Under the pieces are notes generated by a model. The model was not told the origin of the DNA. It did not search any database and saw only the letters and a list, made by a program, of their open reading frames with translations. Both the position numbers and the translations under genes were made by a program. A stretch of 46,243 nucleotides of DNA, from positions 1 to 46,243 of the IMG/VR virus record IMGVR_UViG_3300025913_000062; one strand, given 5' to 3'. The DNA comes from a virus. Below are positions 39,419 to 46,098 of this stretch, in pieces. How positions within the stretch are numbered: position 1 is the stretch's first letter; the number at the start of each line of letters is the position of its first letter.

Positions 39419-39432
39419 TCCCGCAAGGGATC

Positions 39433-39477
39433 GGCGGCGAGGAAATCTCTTTGGGGATTGTCGGAAGCTTCGCCGCC
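39433..39477 (+). other. Stem-loop downstream of the SSB gene
   Basis: GGCGGCGA (39433-39440) and TCGCCGCC (39470-39477) pair perfectly across a 29-nt loop; GTTATTTCC follows. It may end or stabilise the abundant SSB mRNA. The T run is too short for a strong terminator. Confidence 0.45.
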
Positions 39478-39499
39478 GTTATTTCCTTGGGAGGGAAAT

Positions 39500-39706
39500 A
39501 TGCAGCCAATGAAGCACAAGCTGATAATCGGTCGTTCCACGGTCGGTTCCGGGCGCGGAATGGCAAGAGCCTTTCGTCTACTTTACGAAAACGTCGATCG
39601 TCTGCTAGAAGTCGGTACGGCGAGGATCGAGCGCGAGGATGGTTTTGTTATCTGCCGCGTCAATCTTGACTACGGCGTCGCTCCGACGATCGGGGAAAAG
39701 CAATGA
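39500..39706 (+). CDS. Small basic hypothetical protein
   Basis: The ATG at 39500 has TTGGGAGGG upstream; an earlier in-frame ATG at 39458 lies in the stem-loop and lacks a site. 68 residues: KHKLIIGRSTVGSGRGMARA, then FRLLYENVDRLLEVG and EDGFVICRVNLDYGV. A pattern with conserved Gly and Arg; no family recognised. Overlaps the next gene as ATGA. Confidence 0.55.
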   Translation: MQPMKHKLIIGRSTVGSGRGMARAFRLLYENVDRLLEVGTARIEREDGFVICRVNLDYGVAPTIGEKQ

Positions 39707-40053
39707 ACCTGGAAATCATTCCGGCTCGGAATAATCCGAAAACCGAAGGACGCTATCTGTGCTTCGTGTCGCATGACGTGAAGGCGGAAATCGCCAAGCC
39801 GATCGTTCTGCTGTGGTGGAAAGGCGGTTGGCATTTCGATGAAAGCAATGTCCGCTTTCCGCGTCCGCCCTACGGCTATGCCGGGCCTCTGCCGACTGGC
39901 AAACTTGCAGATCTTTTTCCGCAGTGCGTGAGCGAGACGCATTTCACAGGCAAGGTTCCGGATGACGATGCAATCGATGAAGCTGCGGACAAGCTCCGTG
40001 CGCATCCCGAGTGGAAGCATCCGAATTCGGAAGAGCAGGAGTATGACCTGTGA
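39703..40053 (+). CDS. Hypothetical protein ending QEYDL
   Basis: 116 residues: PKTEGRYLCFVSHDVKAEIA then IVLLWWKGGWHFDESNVRF and VYGYAGPLP-type segment (PPYGYAGPLPTGKL). The Trp-rich beta part is like a small phage domain also present in the gene at 40238. It ends Gln-Glu-Tyr-Asp-Leu; stop overlaps the next start (GTGA). Confidence 0.6.
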   Translation: MNLEIIPARNNPKTEGRYLCFVSHDVKAEIAKPIVLLWWKGGWHFDESNVRFPRPPYGYAGPLPTGKLADLFPQCVSETHFTGKVPDDDAIDEAADKLRAHPEWKHPNSEEQEYDL

Positions 40054-40241
40054 TCGAGGCAATGCGAAAGCATTGGTTGCCTATGGAAAGTCGCAGCCAT
40101 GAGGAAGCGACTTTGCAGCACCAAATGCGTGAATTGCGTTTCACCCATGCTCAATATCTCCCGGCACTGCGTGCGGCCAACGAACGGCGTTCGCTTTATG
40201 CTGAATGGACAAAGCTCCCTTGGACGGACCCGGTGCTATGA
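40050..40241 (+). CDS. Small helical protein (GTG start)
   Basis: 63 residues from the GTG at 40050, overlapping the preceding stop. IEAMRKHWLPMESRSHEEAT then LQHQMRELRFTHAQYLPALR. Charged helix, no family recognised. Overlaps the next gene as ATGA, so four consecutive genes are coupled. Confidence 0.55.
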   Translation: MIEAMRKHWLPMESRSHEEATLQHQMRELRFTHAQYLPALRAANERRSLYAEWTKLPWTDPVL

Positions 40242-40552
40242 TCATTAACAAAATGGAAGAACCGCCGTGCGATGGCCTCTATGTGGGCTATATGGCGTAT
40301 CTCGCCCGTCCAGGCGAATATTTCCCGATGGTGCTGGTTTTTGCTGGCGGCAAATGGACCTACCATCTTTCGGGCCAGCGTACGGGCCTGGAAGTCGTCG
40401 GCTGGATCGGGCCTCTTCCGGCTTGGGATGCCACGCATGCGGCTCGCAACGAGGAATGGTTGCGGGATGCTGGTTTTTCTGCCAAACCATCAGCAACCAA
40501 GAAATATCGGCCTCTGCCGAAAGAGGCGCCGGCGCAGGAGTATGACCTATGA
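40238..40552 (+). CDS. Hypothetical protein ending QEYDL
   Basis: The ATG at 40238 gives 104 residues: MEEPPCDGLYVGYMAYLARP then FPMVLVFAGGKWTYHLSGQR and LEVVGWIGPLPAWDA. Like the product of 39703 it has a Trp-rich beta part ending in a GPLP turn, so the two may be distant paralogs. Both end Gln-Glu-Tyr-Asp-Leu. ATGA overlap with the next gene. Confidence 0.6.
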   Translation: MIINKMEEPPCDGLYVGYMAYLARPGEYFPMVLVFAGGKWTYHLSGQRTGLEVVGWIGPLPAWDATHAARNEEWLRDAGFSAKPSATKKYRPLPKEAPAQEYDL

Positions 40553-40719
40553 GCCGTTTCAAGCTCGACGGATGGTCATGGTATTTGCACGTTGGTCGGA
40601 GAATCGTCGCACTCAAATCTCCAAAATTCCCTAGTCTCTTTTCGGAACGGGAAGCCGTGACCGTCAAGACAATTCCGCTGGGCTTCGGCTGGCGCATAAC
40701 GATAAGGAAAATCCTATGA
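40549..40719 (+). CDS. Small basic protein
   Basis: 56 residues: MSRFKLDGWSWYLHVGRRIV then ALKSPKFPSLFSEREAV and GFGWRITIRKIL. Coupled on both sides by ATGA overlaps. Basic, beta-type; this kind of small protein with a GWRI end occurs in other phages. Function unknown. Confidence 0.6.
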   Translation: MSRFKLDGWSWYLHVGRRIVALKSPKFPSLFSEREAVTVKTIPLGFGWRITIRKIL

Positions 40720-41291
40720 CAAAATCGCTCTTCGGTCCTGCACAGCAGCCTTGGGTGCTGGAAATCCCAATCATGCAGCAATCAGTGCTGTTTGCAGCTA
40801 TTCGTGCACCGGATGGAATTCGCAAAGATCATCCCGTAAAGGTACTTATGCGTTGGTATCGACGCTGTATCCTTTTCAGTGCTTTCGACCGCAAGGCGCT
40901 GACAAATCCATTTGTCGAAGGCGGTGGAAGTTTTACAGGGCCGTTTACGCTTGAACATGCATTGGCGATTTTTCCTACATCTATGCATGATGCTGCTCGG
41001 TTTTCGCTTTTCTGGAACGAACAGCCTTGGAATGTATTTAATCTTATGCGGAAAGAATATCTCCGCTACGTTGATGAGCTTCCACACCATTTCCAACTTC
41101 ACTTCATGCACGCGGCGCAAATCGTCGGTGTGCATCACGGCTCGATCGATATTCGGAAATGGTGGAAAGATTTCTACCTCATGATCGTCAACGATGCTCG
41201 TTTGCAGCCGGAAAGCGATCATGACATGAACATGCGTCTTTCGGACAACTCCGATGCTTGGCGCGCTCGCGAGGAAGTGGTTGCCCGGTAA
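40716..41291 (+). CDS. Conserved phage protein of unknown function
   Basis: 191 residues. LRPE-free core: QQSVLFAAIRAPDGIRKDHP then VKVLMRWYRRCILFSAFDRK, FVEGGGSFTGPF, YVDELPHHFQLHFMHAAQIV and WWKDFYLMIVNDARLQPESD. I recognise this as a widespread phage protein, usually near DNA polymerase or replication genes, with conserved His and Asp residues. The stop overlaps the polymerase start as TAATG, so it is coupled to it. Confidence 0.75.
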   Translation: MTKSLFGPAQQPWVLEIPIMQQSVLFAAIRAPDGIRKDHPVKVLMRWYRRCILFSAFDRKALTNPFVEGGGSFTGPFTLEHALAIFPTSMHDAARFSLFWNEQPWNVFNLMRKEYLRYVDELPHHFQLHFMHAAQIVGVHHGSIDIRKWWKDFYLMIVNDARLQPESDHDMNMRLSDNSDAWRAREEVVAR

Positions 41292-43345
41292 TGCGCTACG
41301 TCGTCGCCGACTACGAAACAGCTTCACGCGCTGACCTGCGAAAGGAAGGCGCATGGAAATATTCGGCTGACCTGTCGACCTTCATGCTGTCGCTGCAAAT
41401 CAAGGTTGTGACGGATGGCAAGCCGGCGCCGACGCGTGTTCTGACGGAAAAACAAATCCACGCGCTCGATCCTGAAATTATGGAGCTGGCGCAAGATCCG
41501 GACGTAATTTGGGTATGCCACAATGGTGGGTTCGAGCAGGGCATGTGGCATCACCACATGGTCCCGATCGGCTATCCTGCCCTGCCGCCAGAGCGTTGGC
41601 ATGACACTATGGCCGTTTGCGCCATGAAAGGCCTCCCCCTTGGCCTCGACGCTGTCGTAACTGCCCTGGACCTTCCTATCCAAAAGGATATGGAAGGCCA
41701 CGCGCACATGCTCAAAATGTGCAAGCCGGATCGGCTCGGTGGATGGTCGCAGCACAATGAATTCAATCTGCAGCGTCTTTATTCCTATGGTGCGACTGAC
41801 GCCGATGCCCAATATGGGCTTTATACCGCGACGCTCGGCTTAGGGCCTTCCGAACGCGACACTTGGATTTTGGATCAGTACACGCAGCAGCGTGGGCTCA
41901 GGATCGATACGGAATTTGTGCATGCCTGCATGCATATTCTGGATCAGGTCCGCATTCCAATGACGAAACGCTTCCGGGAAATTACCGGAGGCCTCAATCC
42001 GACGCAGCGCGAAAAGATCCTTGATTGGGTGAATGAGCAAGGCGTGCGCCTGTCGAATATGACGAAGGCCACGCTTAATGCGATCCTCGATCCCGATGAC
42101 GAATTCGACGTCGATATTCTCGACGCACCTTTGCCGGAGCATGTCTATGAAGCTCTCTCCCTTCGCCGTGCGCTCGCTTCTTCGTCGGTTGCGAAATTAC
42201 AACGAATGCTCGATTGCGCTTCACCAATCGACGGTCGGGTTAGATATTCAACGCAATATCACGGCGCTCGTACTGGTCGAGATGCTGGACGGCTCATTCA
42301 GATACAAAACTATCCGCGTGGCGAAATATCTGATCGACAGGAAGCTATTGCTGCGAAAGGGCGAAACGTCAACCTGACAGCCGAGACGCTTGCAGAAGCG
42401 ATCATGACGCGCGATATCGAAGAAGTCCGTTGGTTGTGGTGTCTCGATCCTGGCGGCAAGGATTGGCACTATGAGATTTTCTCCGCGATCATTTCTTCTC
42501 TGCGTTCCTGCATCGTGCCGGAACCGGGCAAGATCCTTGTCAGCGGCGATTTCCAAGGCGTTGAAGCAAAGAACCTTTGGAGCTTCGCCGGACAGCATGA
42601 CCGTGCCGAACAGATGCATATGGGCGTGGATGTCTATTCCGAAAACGCTTCGCTCATCTTTAAAAAGCCTGTCAACAAAAAACTGGTGTTTGAGCGCACG
42701 ATCGGAAAATGCTCGACGCTCGGCAATGGCTACGGGCTTGGCGCCATAGGTTTTCGCGCTCGATTCGCGCCCAAGCACAGTGTTGAATTCGCCGAAACCG
42801 CCGTGAAGTCCTACAGGACGGAATTCGCGCCACAGGTTCCGAAATTCTGGTACGGACTTTATCAGGCCAGTGTTGACGCTGTTTGGGATGATCACAAGCG
42901 CACGCATTCCTACGAAGGAATTGAATTCCGTCTGGAAGGCGATTTCCTGACGATGCGCCTGCCGTCCGGCCGAAAAATCTGGTATCATCGGCCTCGCCGC
43001 GAAAACAACTGGCACCCGATCAAGCAATGCGAAGTCCCCGGCTGGTCCTTCATGTCCTACCAGGGCAAGAAATTCCGCCGCATTCTCGCATGGCATGGTA
43101 TGATCACGGCCGATTGCATCCAAGGCTCGGCACGGTGCCTCATGATCGAGGCGGCCAAGAGGGCGCGCAAGGAAGGCCTGTTGCCGATTTTCAAGGTCCA
43201 TGACGAATTGGTTTTCGAGGAAATCAATCGTCCGGATCTTGTCATGCAGGTCAAGCAAATCATGGAGGATAGCTCAGAATGGGCTCGCGAGCGGAAACTA
43301 AGGGTCAAAGCAGAGGTGGAGAGCATGCATCGATACCGCAAATAA
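41291..43345 (+). CDS. Family A DNA polymerase with 3'-5' exonuclease
   Basis: The ATG at 41291 gives 684 residues. The exonuclease starts at DYETAS (Asp7, Glu9), with CHNGGFEQGMW and GATDADAQYGLY as later motifs. Polymerase motif A is SGDFQGVEAKN (Asp420), where Pol I has Asp-Tyr-Ser-Gln-Ile-Glu. Motif B is RTIGKCSTLGNGYG (Arg469, Lys473, Tyr481), and motif C is VHDEL (His637, Asp638). It would copy the phage genome with the PrimPol and SSB. The Gln-Gly in motif A and Leu at the O-helix Phe position are departures from Pol I. Confidence 0.93.
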   Translation: MRYVVADYETASRADLRKEGAWKYSADLSTFMLSLQIKVVTDGKPAPTRVLTEKQIHALDPEIMELAQDPDVIWVCHNGGFEQGMWHHHMVPIGYPALPPERWHDTMAVCAMKGLPLGLDAVVTALDLPIQKDMEGHAHMLKMCKPDRLGGWSQHNEFNLQRLYSYGATDADAQYGLYTATLGLGPSERDTWILDQYTQQRGLRIDTEFVHACMHILDQVRIPMTKRFREITGGLNPTQREKILDWVNEQGVRLSNMTKATLNAILDPDDEFDVDILDAPLPEHVYEALSLRRALASSSVAKLQRMLDCASPIDGRVRYSTQYHGARTGRDAGRLIQIQNYPRGEISDRQEAIAAKGRNVNLTAETLAEAIMTRDIEEVRWLWCLDPGGKDWHYEIFSAIISSLRSCIVPEPGKILVSGDFQGVEAKNLWSFAGQHDRAEQMHMGVDVYSENASLIFKKPVNKKLVFERTIGKCSTLGNGYGLGAIGFRARFAPKHSVEFAETAVKSYRTEFAPQVPKFWYGLYQASVDAVWDDHKRTHSYEGIEFRLEGDFLTMRLPSGRKIWYHRPRRENNWHPIKQCEVPGWSFMSYQGKKFRRILAWHGMITADCIQGSARCLMIEAAKRARKEGLLPIFKVHDELVFEEINRPDLVMQVKQIMEDSSEWARERKLRVKAEVESMHRYRK

Positions 43346-43851
43346 ATTTCTCCAAGGTTCCGCATCACCAGCGAAACGGCAAGACGCCCCTACAACGGTT
43401 TGCCGAAAAATGCGCTTTCGATCCTCTCACAGGCTGTGTCATGTGGGTAGGCGGCCGAACGACAGGTCACGGGCATTCCGAGCCTTACGGCCGGTTCTAT
43501 GACAGCGAAACGGGCGAAATGTGCCTAGCGCACCGCTGGTCAGCGAAGAATATCCATGGCTTCGAAATCGACGGCCTGCAAGTTGACCACAATTGCCCGT
43601 GCGGCCCGACGACGCTCTGCGTGCAGCACGTCAAGCCCGAAACGGCACAAGTCAATCGTTACCTGCAGAATGCTCGCCCTGGACGGGCTTTCCAAAGCCT
43701 AGAAACCAAGCGATATTGGCTGTTCGTGCAGAAGGGCTTGTCGCAGATGCCACCGCGTCCGGCGATCGAAATTGACGTACCTTTCTATGTCGCGCCGGCT
43801 TGGCTGGCGCCGTTCCTTTTGCGGGAGAATTCAGGTGACTGTCCTTTCTAA
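43279..43851 (+). CDS. HNH endonuclease
   Basis: 190 residues from the ATG at 43279, which overlaps the polymerase end by 67 bp and has GGAGG 13 nt upstream. AHRWSAKNIHGFEIDGLQVD then HNCPCGPTTLCVQHVKPETA; Asp103-His104, His117 and Asn126 form the HNH core, and Cys106, 108 and 114 could bind zinc. The resemblance is to free-standing phage HNH (HNH_3 type) nucleases, which may be homing enzymes or packaging helpers. Confidence 0.8.
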   Translation: MGSRAETKGQSRGGEHASIPQINFSKVPHHQRNGKTPLQRFAEKCAFDPLTGCVMWVGGRTTGHGHSEPYGRFYDSETGEMCLAHRWSAKNIHGFEIDGLQVDHNCPCGPTTLCVQHVKPETAQVNRYLQNARPGRAFQSLETKRYWLFVQKGLSQMPPRPAIEIDVPFYVAPAWLAPFLLRENSGDCPF

Positions 43852-43918
43852 CGTCATCGCGCCGTCGATTATTTTTATCGCCGCAATGGCTGTGATTGTT
43901 CGGGAGATGACGAAATGA
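43835..43918 (+). CDS. Tiny membrane protein (GTG start)
   Basis: 27 residues: VTVLSNVIAPSIIFIAAMAV then IVREMTK. GGGAG lies 7-11 nt before the GTG. It overlaps the HNH gene end by 17 bp and the resolvase start as ATGA. One membrane segment with a charged end. Confidence 0.4.
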   Translation: MTVLSNVIAPSIIFIAAMAVIVREMTK

Positions 43919-44376
43919 CCGTCGCGGCTATCGATCCCGGAAAAACCGGCGGCCTCGCGATCATCTATGACGATGGCCTCGCAATCACGCTGGAAGTGCC
44001 TATCGCCGGCAAAAAACCCGCCTGGACACAATGGGCGCGCACCTGGGGCTTTGCGCTGTCCGAGGCCATGCCGACGCGGATCGGGATCGAGGCCGTCAGC
44101 TCCATGCCGAAGCAGGGCGTAACATCCATGTTCAATTTCGGCGAGACGCTCGGCTTTGTGCACGGCATCTGTCTGTTGGCCTGCCCTAAAGCCGTGATCG
44201 AATGGCCGACGCCGGCACTGTGGAAGCGCAAGCTTGGACTATCAGCCGACAAAACTGAAAGCCATGAGGAAGCGCGCCGATTATTCCCCGGCTGTTCGAG
44301 TGAGCTTGCACGCGTAAAAGACAACGGGCGAGCAGAGGCTTTACTGATCGCCCATTATCTGAGGAAATTCGGATGA
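43915..44376 (+). CDS. RuvC-like Holliday junction resolvase
   Basis: 153 residues. AAIDPGKTGGLAI (Asp7), IGIEAVSSMPKQG (Glu59) and the C-terminal KDNGRAEALLIAHY (Asp136, Glu141) give the acidic sites of the RuvC fold; GVTSMFNFGETLGFVHGI is a typical connecting segment. It would resolve branched DNA before packaging. The start and end overlap tiny membrane protein genes as ATGA. Confidence 0.85.
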   Translation: MTVAAIDPGKTGGLAIIYDDGLAITLEVPIAGKKPAWTQWARTWGFALSEAMPTRIGIEAVSSMPKQGVTSMFNFGETLGFVHGICLLACPKAVIEWPTPALWKRKLGLSADKTESHEEARRLFPGCSSELARVKDNGRAEALLIAHYLRKFG

Positions 44377-44480
44377 TTTATTTAATCATCGTTCCGGCGG
44401 CGATGGCGCTGCTGTGGGGCTCATATCATTTGGGCTATTCGACGGGCTGGCACGATCATCGGACTGGTCGCTTGCGCTAA
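44373..44480 (+). CDS. Tiny membrane protein, last gene of the right arm
   Basis: 35 residues: MIYLIIVPAAMALLWGSYHL then GYSTGWHDHRTGRLR. One hydrophobic segment, basic end. Its 3' 95 bp lie antisense to the end of the Rz gene (44386-44997), so the two arms overlap tail to tail. The ATGA overlap with the resolvase supports translation. Confidence 0.5.
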   Translation: MIYLIIVPAAMALLWGSYHLGYSTGWHDHRTGRLR

Positions 44481-44997
44481 CCTGCCTTGTCCACCAATCT
44501 TGCCAGCCCGTTGCCATCACATAGGCTTGGGTGCAGGCGTCGACGTCGGCTGCAGGAACGACGGTTTCGGAAGTGGCGCCGTCAGTGCTGCCGGCGGCGT
44601 CGGGAGCGGCGGGCAGATCCGATGCCCTGCCAGGGCTGTGATCGTCTGCGGCTGAGGATGGCTGCATGCGATGAGAAGCGACGTAGCGAGCAGCAATAGC
44701 CCGAGCGTCCGACAATTTCTTGCCTTGGTCATTTTGCGTCTCCGTTGAAATTTTGTCTTGGGAGGCTTTTACGGCGTCGGCATGCTGCTGGTCCTGCAAT
44801 TGTGCCGTCGCCGTTGCTGCTGCCCACGACTTGATATCGGCTTGGTGCGCAGCCTGTTCGGCATGCAGCTCAAGCGTTCGAGAATGCAACGTCGTTCGTG
44901 TCGCGACAAGGCCGATGCCGAGGGCGATCGTGGTAACGAGCAGGAAGCCGGCGAGGCCAGCGGCGATCTTGTCGGTTAGCCAGGATATCCCGAACAT
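44386..44997 (-). CDS. Rz: Rz-like inner-membrane spanin
   Basis: The ATG at 44997 overlaps the endolysin stop as ATGA; 203 residues. An N-terminal anchor (AAGLAGFLLVTTIALGIGLV) is followed by a periplasmic helical region rich in Ala/Gln/His (TLELHAEQAAHQADIKSWAA) and a polar tail. The nested lipoprotein frame at 44517-44732 identifies the pair. Rz and Rz1 join inner and outer membranes in the last step of lysis. At 203 residues it is longer than lambda Rz (153). An ATG seven codons upstream is also possible but lies within the endolysin gene. Confidence 0.85.
   Translation of the reverse strand: MFGISWLTDKIAAGLAGFLLVTTIALGIGLVATRTTLHSRTLELHAEQAAHQADIKSWAAATATAQLQDQQHADAVKASQDKISTETQNDQGKKLSDARAIAARYVASHRMQPSSAADDHSPGRASDLPAAPDAAGSTDGATSETVVPAADVDACTQAYVMATGWQDWWTRQVSASDQSDDRASPSNSPNDMSPTAAPSPPER
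44517..44732 (-). CDS. Rz1: Rz1-like outer-membrane spanin lipoprotein, nested in Rz
   Basis: 71 residues in another frame wholly inside the Rz gene. The signal peptide ends in the lipobox LLIACS (lipid on Cys23). The mature part is Pro-rich (PPLPTPPAALTAPLPKPS) and has no helix, as for lambda Rz1. It would be anchored in the outer membrane and bind Rz. The nested arrangement is classical. Confidence 0.88.
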   Translation of the reverse strand: MTKARNCRTLGLLLLATSLLIACSHPQPQTITALAGHRICPPLPTPPAALTAPLPKPSFLQPTSTPAPKPM

Positions 44998-45578
44998 CAC
45001 TTCACTCCTTGCAGGCATTGGGCAATTTCGCGTTGCCGGCGATCATGCAGCCCACGGATTTCGGAAAAATAGCGCCCGTCTTTCAGACGCCGCACGGACA
45101 TGGCGCCTTTGATCGGCGTCTTGCCAATCACGCCGTCCCAGCCCGCAAAAGCTTGGCATCCGAGCTTGAATTGCGAGGCCCGGAAAAACCGCGCCGAACC
45201 GCTGGTGCAGTAATTCGCTTCGCCGATGTTGAACGTCAGGCGTGTCGCTCCGGCGAGCATATAGGGATTGTCGGCAATCTGCGGCGTGCAGCGCATGACA
45301 GCCTGTTCCTTTGCCTTTGCGTCCGTCGTCAAAAGAGCGTCGCATTCCTTGTCGGAATGGAAAGTGCCGACTTTCGCTTTTCGGTCCATATGGCCGTAGC
45401 AGTAAGTCGGCAGATTGGCGATATCGAGATAAGTGACGTTACGTTTGCCTTCGTCTGGCTTCAAGCCGGTAACGGCGAGCGCGAGGGCAATGACAGCGGC
45501 TGCAGCGCCACCGCCGGCAACATGCTTGATACTGGCAGGCTTATTTGCCGTGACGACGATTTCCGGATTATCGCTCAT
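44997..45578 (-). CDS. SAR-type endolysin (GH24 lysozyme)
   Basis: 193 residues. Residues 20-39 form an Ala/Gly-rich segment (VAGGGAAAAVIALALAVTGL) typical of a signal-arrest-release anchor. DEGKRN (Glu43), YLDI (Asp52) and LPTYCYGH (Thr58) are the E-D-T catalytic residues of P21 R-like and T4-like lysozymes. LTFNIGEANYCTSGSARFF and CQAFAGWDG follow. Extra Cys residues may act in activation, as in P1 Lyz. It cuts peptidoglycan after the holin acts. Confidence 0.92.
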   Translation of the reverse strand: MSDNPEIVVTANKPASIKHVAGGGAAAAVIALALAVTGLKPDEGKRNVTYLDIANLPTYCYGHMDRKAKVGTFHSDKECDALLTTDAKAKEQAVMRCTPQIADNPYMLAGATRLTFNIGEANYCTSGSARFFRASQFKLGCQAFAGWDGVIGKTPIKGAMSVRRLKDGRYFSEIRGLHDRRQREIAQCLQGVK

Positions 45579-45592
45579 AAATCACCCGCTTT

Positions 45593-45623
45593 AAAAATCC
45601 CCGCCCGCCGAAACGAGCGGGGA
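45593..45623 (-). terminator. Terminator between surface protein and endolysin
   Basis: On the minus strand TCCCCGC (45623-45617) pairs with GCGGGGA (45604-45598), followed by a T run to 45593. It lies just downstream of the 154-residue gene and before the endolysin gene. Endolysin would then depend on read-through or antitermination. Confidence 0.7.
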
Positions 45624-45631
45624 ATTGGAGG

Positions 45632-46096
45632 TTAGCCGATCACCCAATTCGTGCCGTTGTTCCAGACAGGCACCGTATTGGCGCCGCCGCCCGCGACAGT
45701 CGCGCCGACATTCGCCGACGTATAGGCCGCATTGGCATCCGAAACGGTCGCACGAACACCGACAGGCGTCGTGGCAGCGGCCGGAAGCTGAGCAACCGTG
45801 CAGGTCGTGGGAGACGAAGACAGAGCCTGTCCCGGCGCACCGCCGACAACGAGCTGACCTGCCGCACCGCTCGACGACGTCACGGTGCCGACGCCCGGTT
45901 CGGTCATATTGGCGCTCAGAGGAACCGAAATCGCATTATAGCCGGCCGTAGGGATCGGCACGACTTGGGTCACGCCATCCGGCCGAACGACCGAAAGCTG
46001 ACCCGGTGCCGTGGCGATAAAGCCATCGATCGAATTGCCCGTGACCTTGACGGTCGCGCCGCTGGCGATCGGGATATTCTGTGTGAAAGAAGACAT
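45632..46096 (-). CDS. Virion surface-type protein
   Basis: 154 residues, with AAGGAA before the ATG. Beta-rich and Ala/Gly/Thr-rich: IPIASGATVKVTGNSIDGFI, then GTVTSSSGAAGQLVVGGAPG and the end GGGANTVPVWNNGTNWVIG. The ending ATVAGGGAN...VWNNGTNW is common at the C-terminus of phage tail or head fibre-type proteins. It is separated from the other virion genes by the holin and membrane genes, and is probably a minor surface or trimer-forming protein. Confidence 0.55.
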   Translation of the reverse strand: MSSFTQNIPIASGATVKVTGNSIDGFIATAPGQLSVVRPDGVTQVVPIPTAGYNAISVPLSANMTEPGVGTVTSSSGAAGQLVVGGAPGQALSSSPTTCTVAQLPAAATTPVGVRATVSDANAAYTSANVGATVAGGGANTVPVWNNGTNWVIG

Positions 46097-46098
46097 GT

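Noticed and set aside
42248-43258. 336-codon frame antisense to the DNA polymerase
   Set aside because: Polymerase motifs B and C lie on the other strand.
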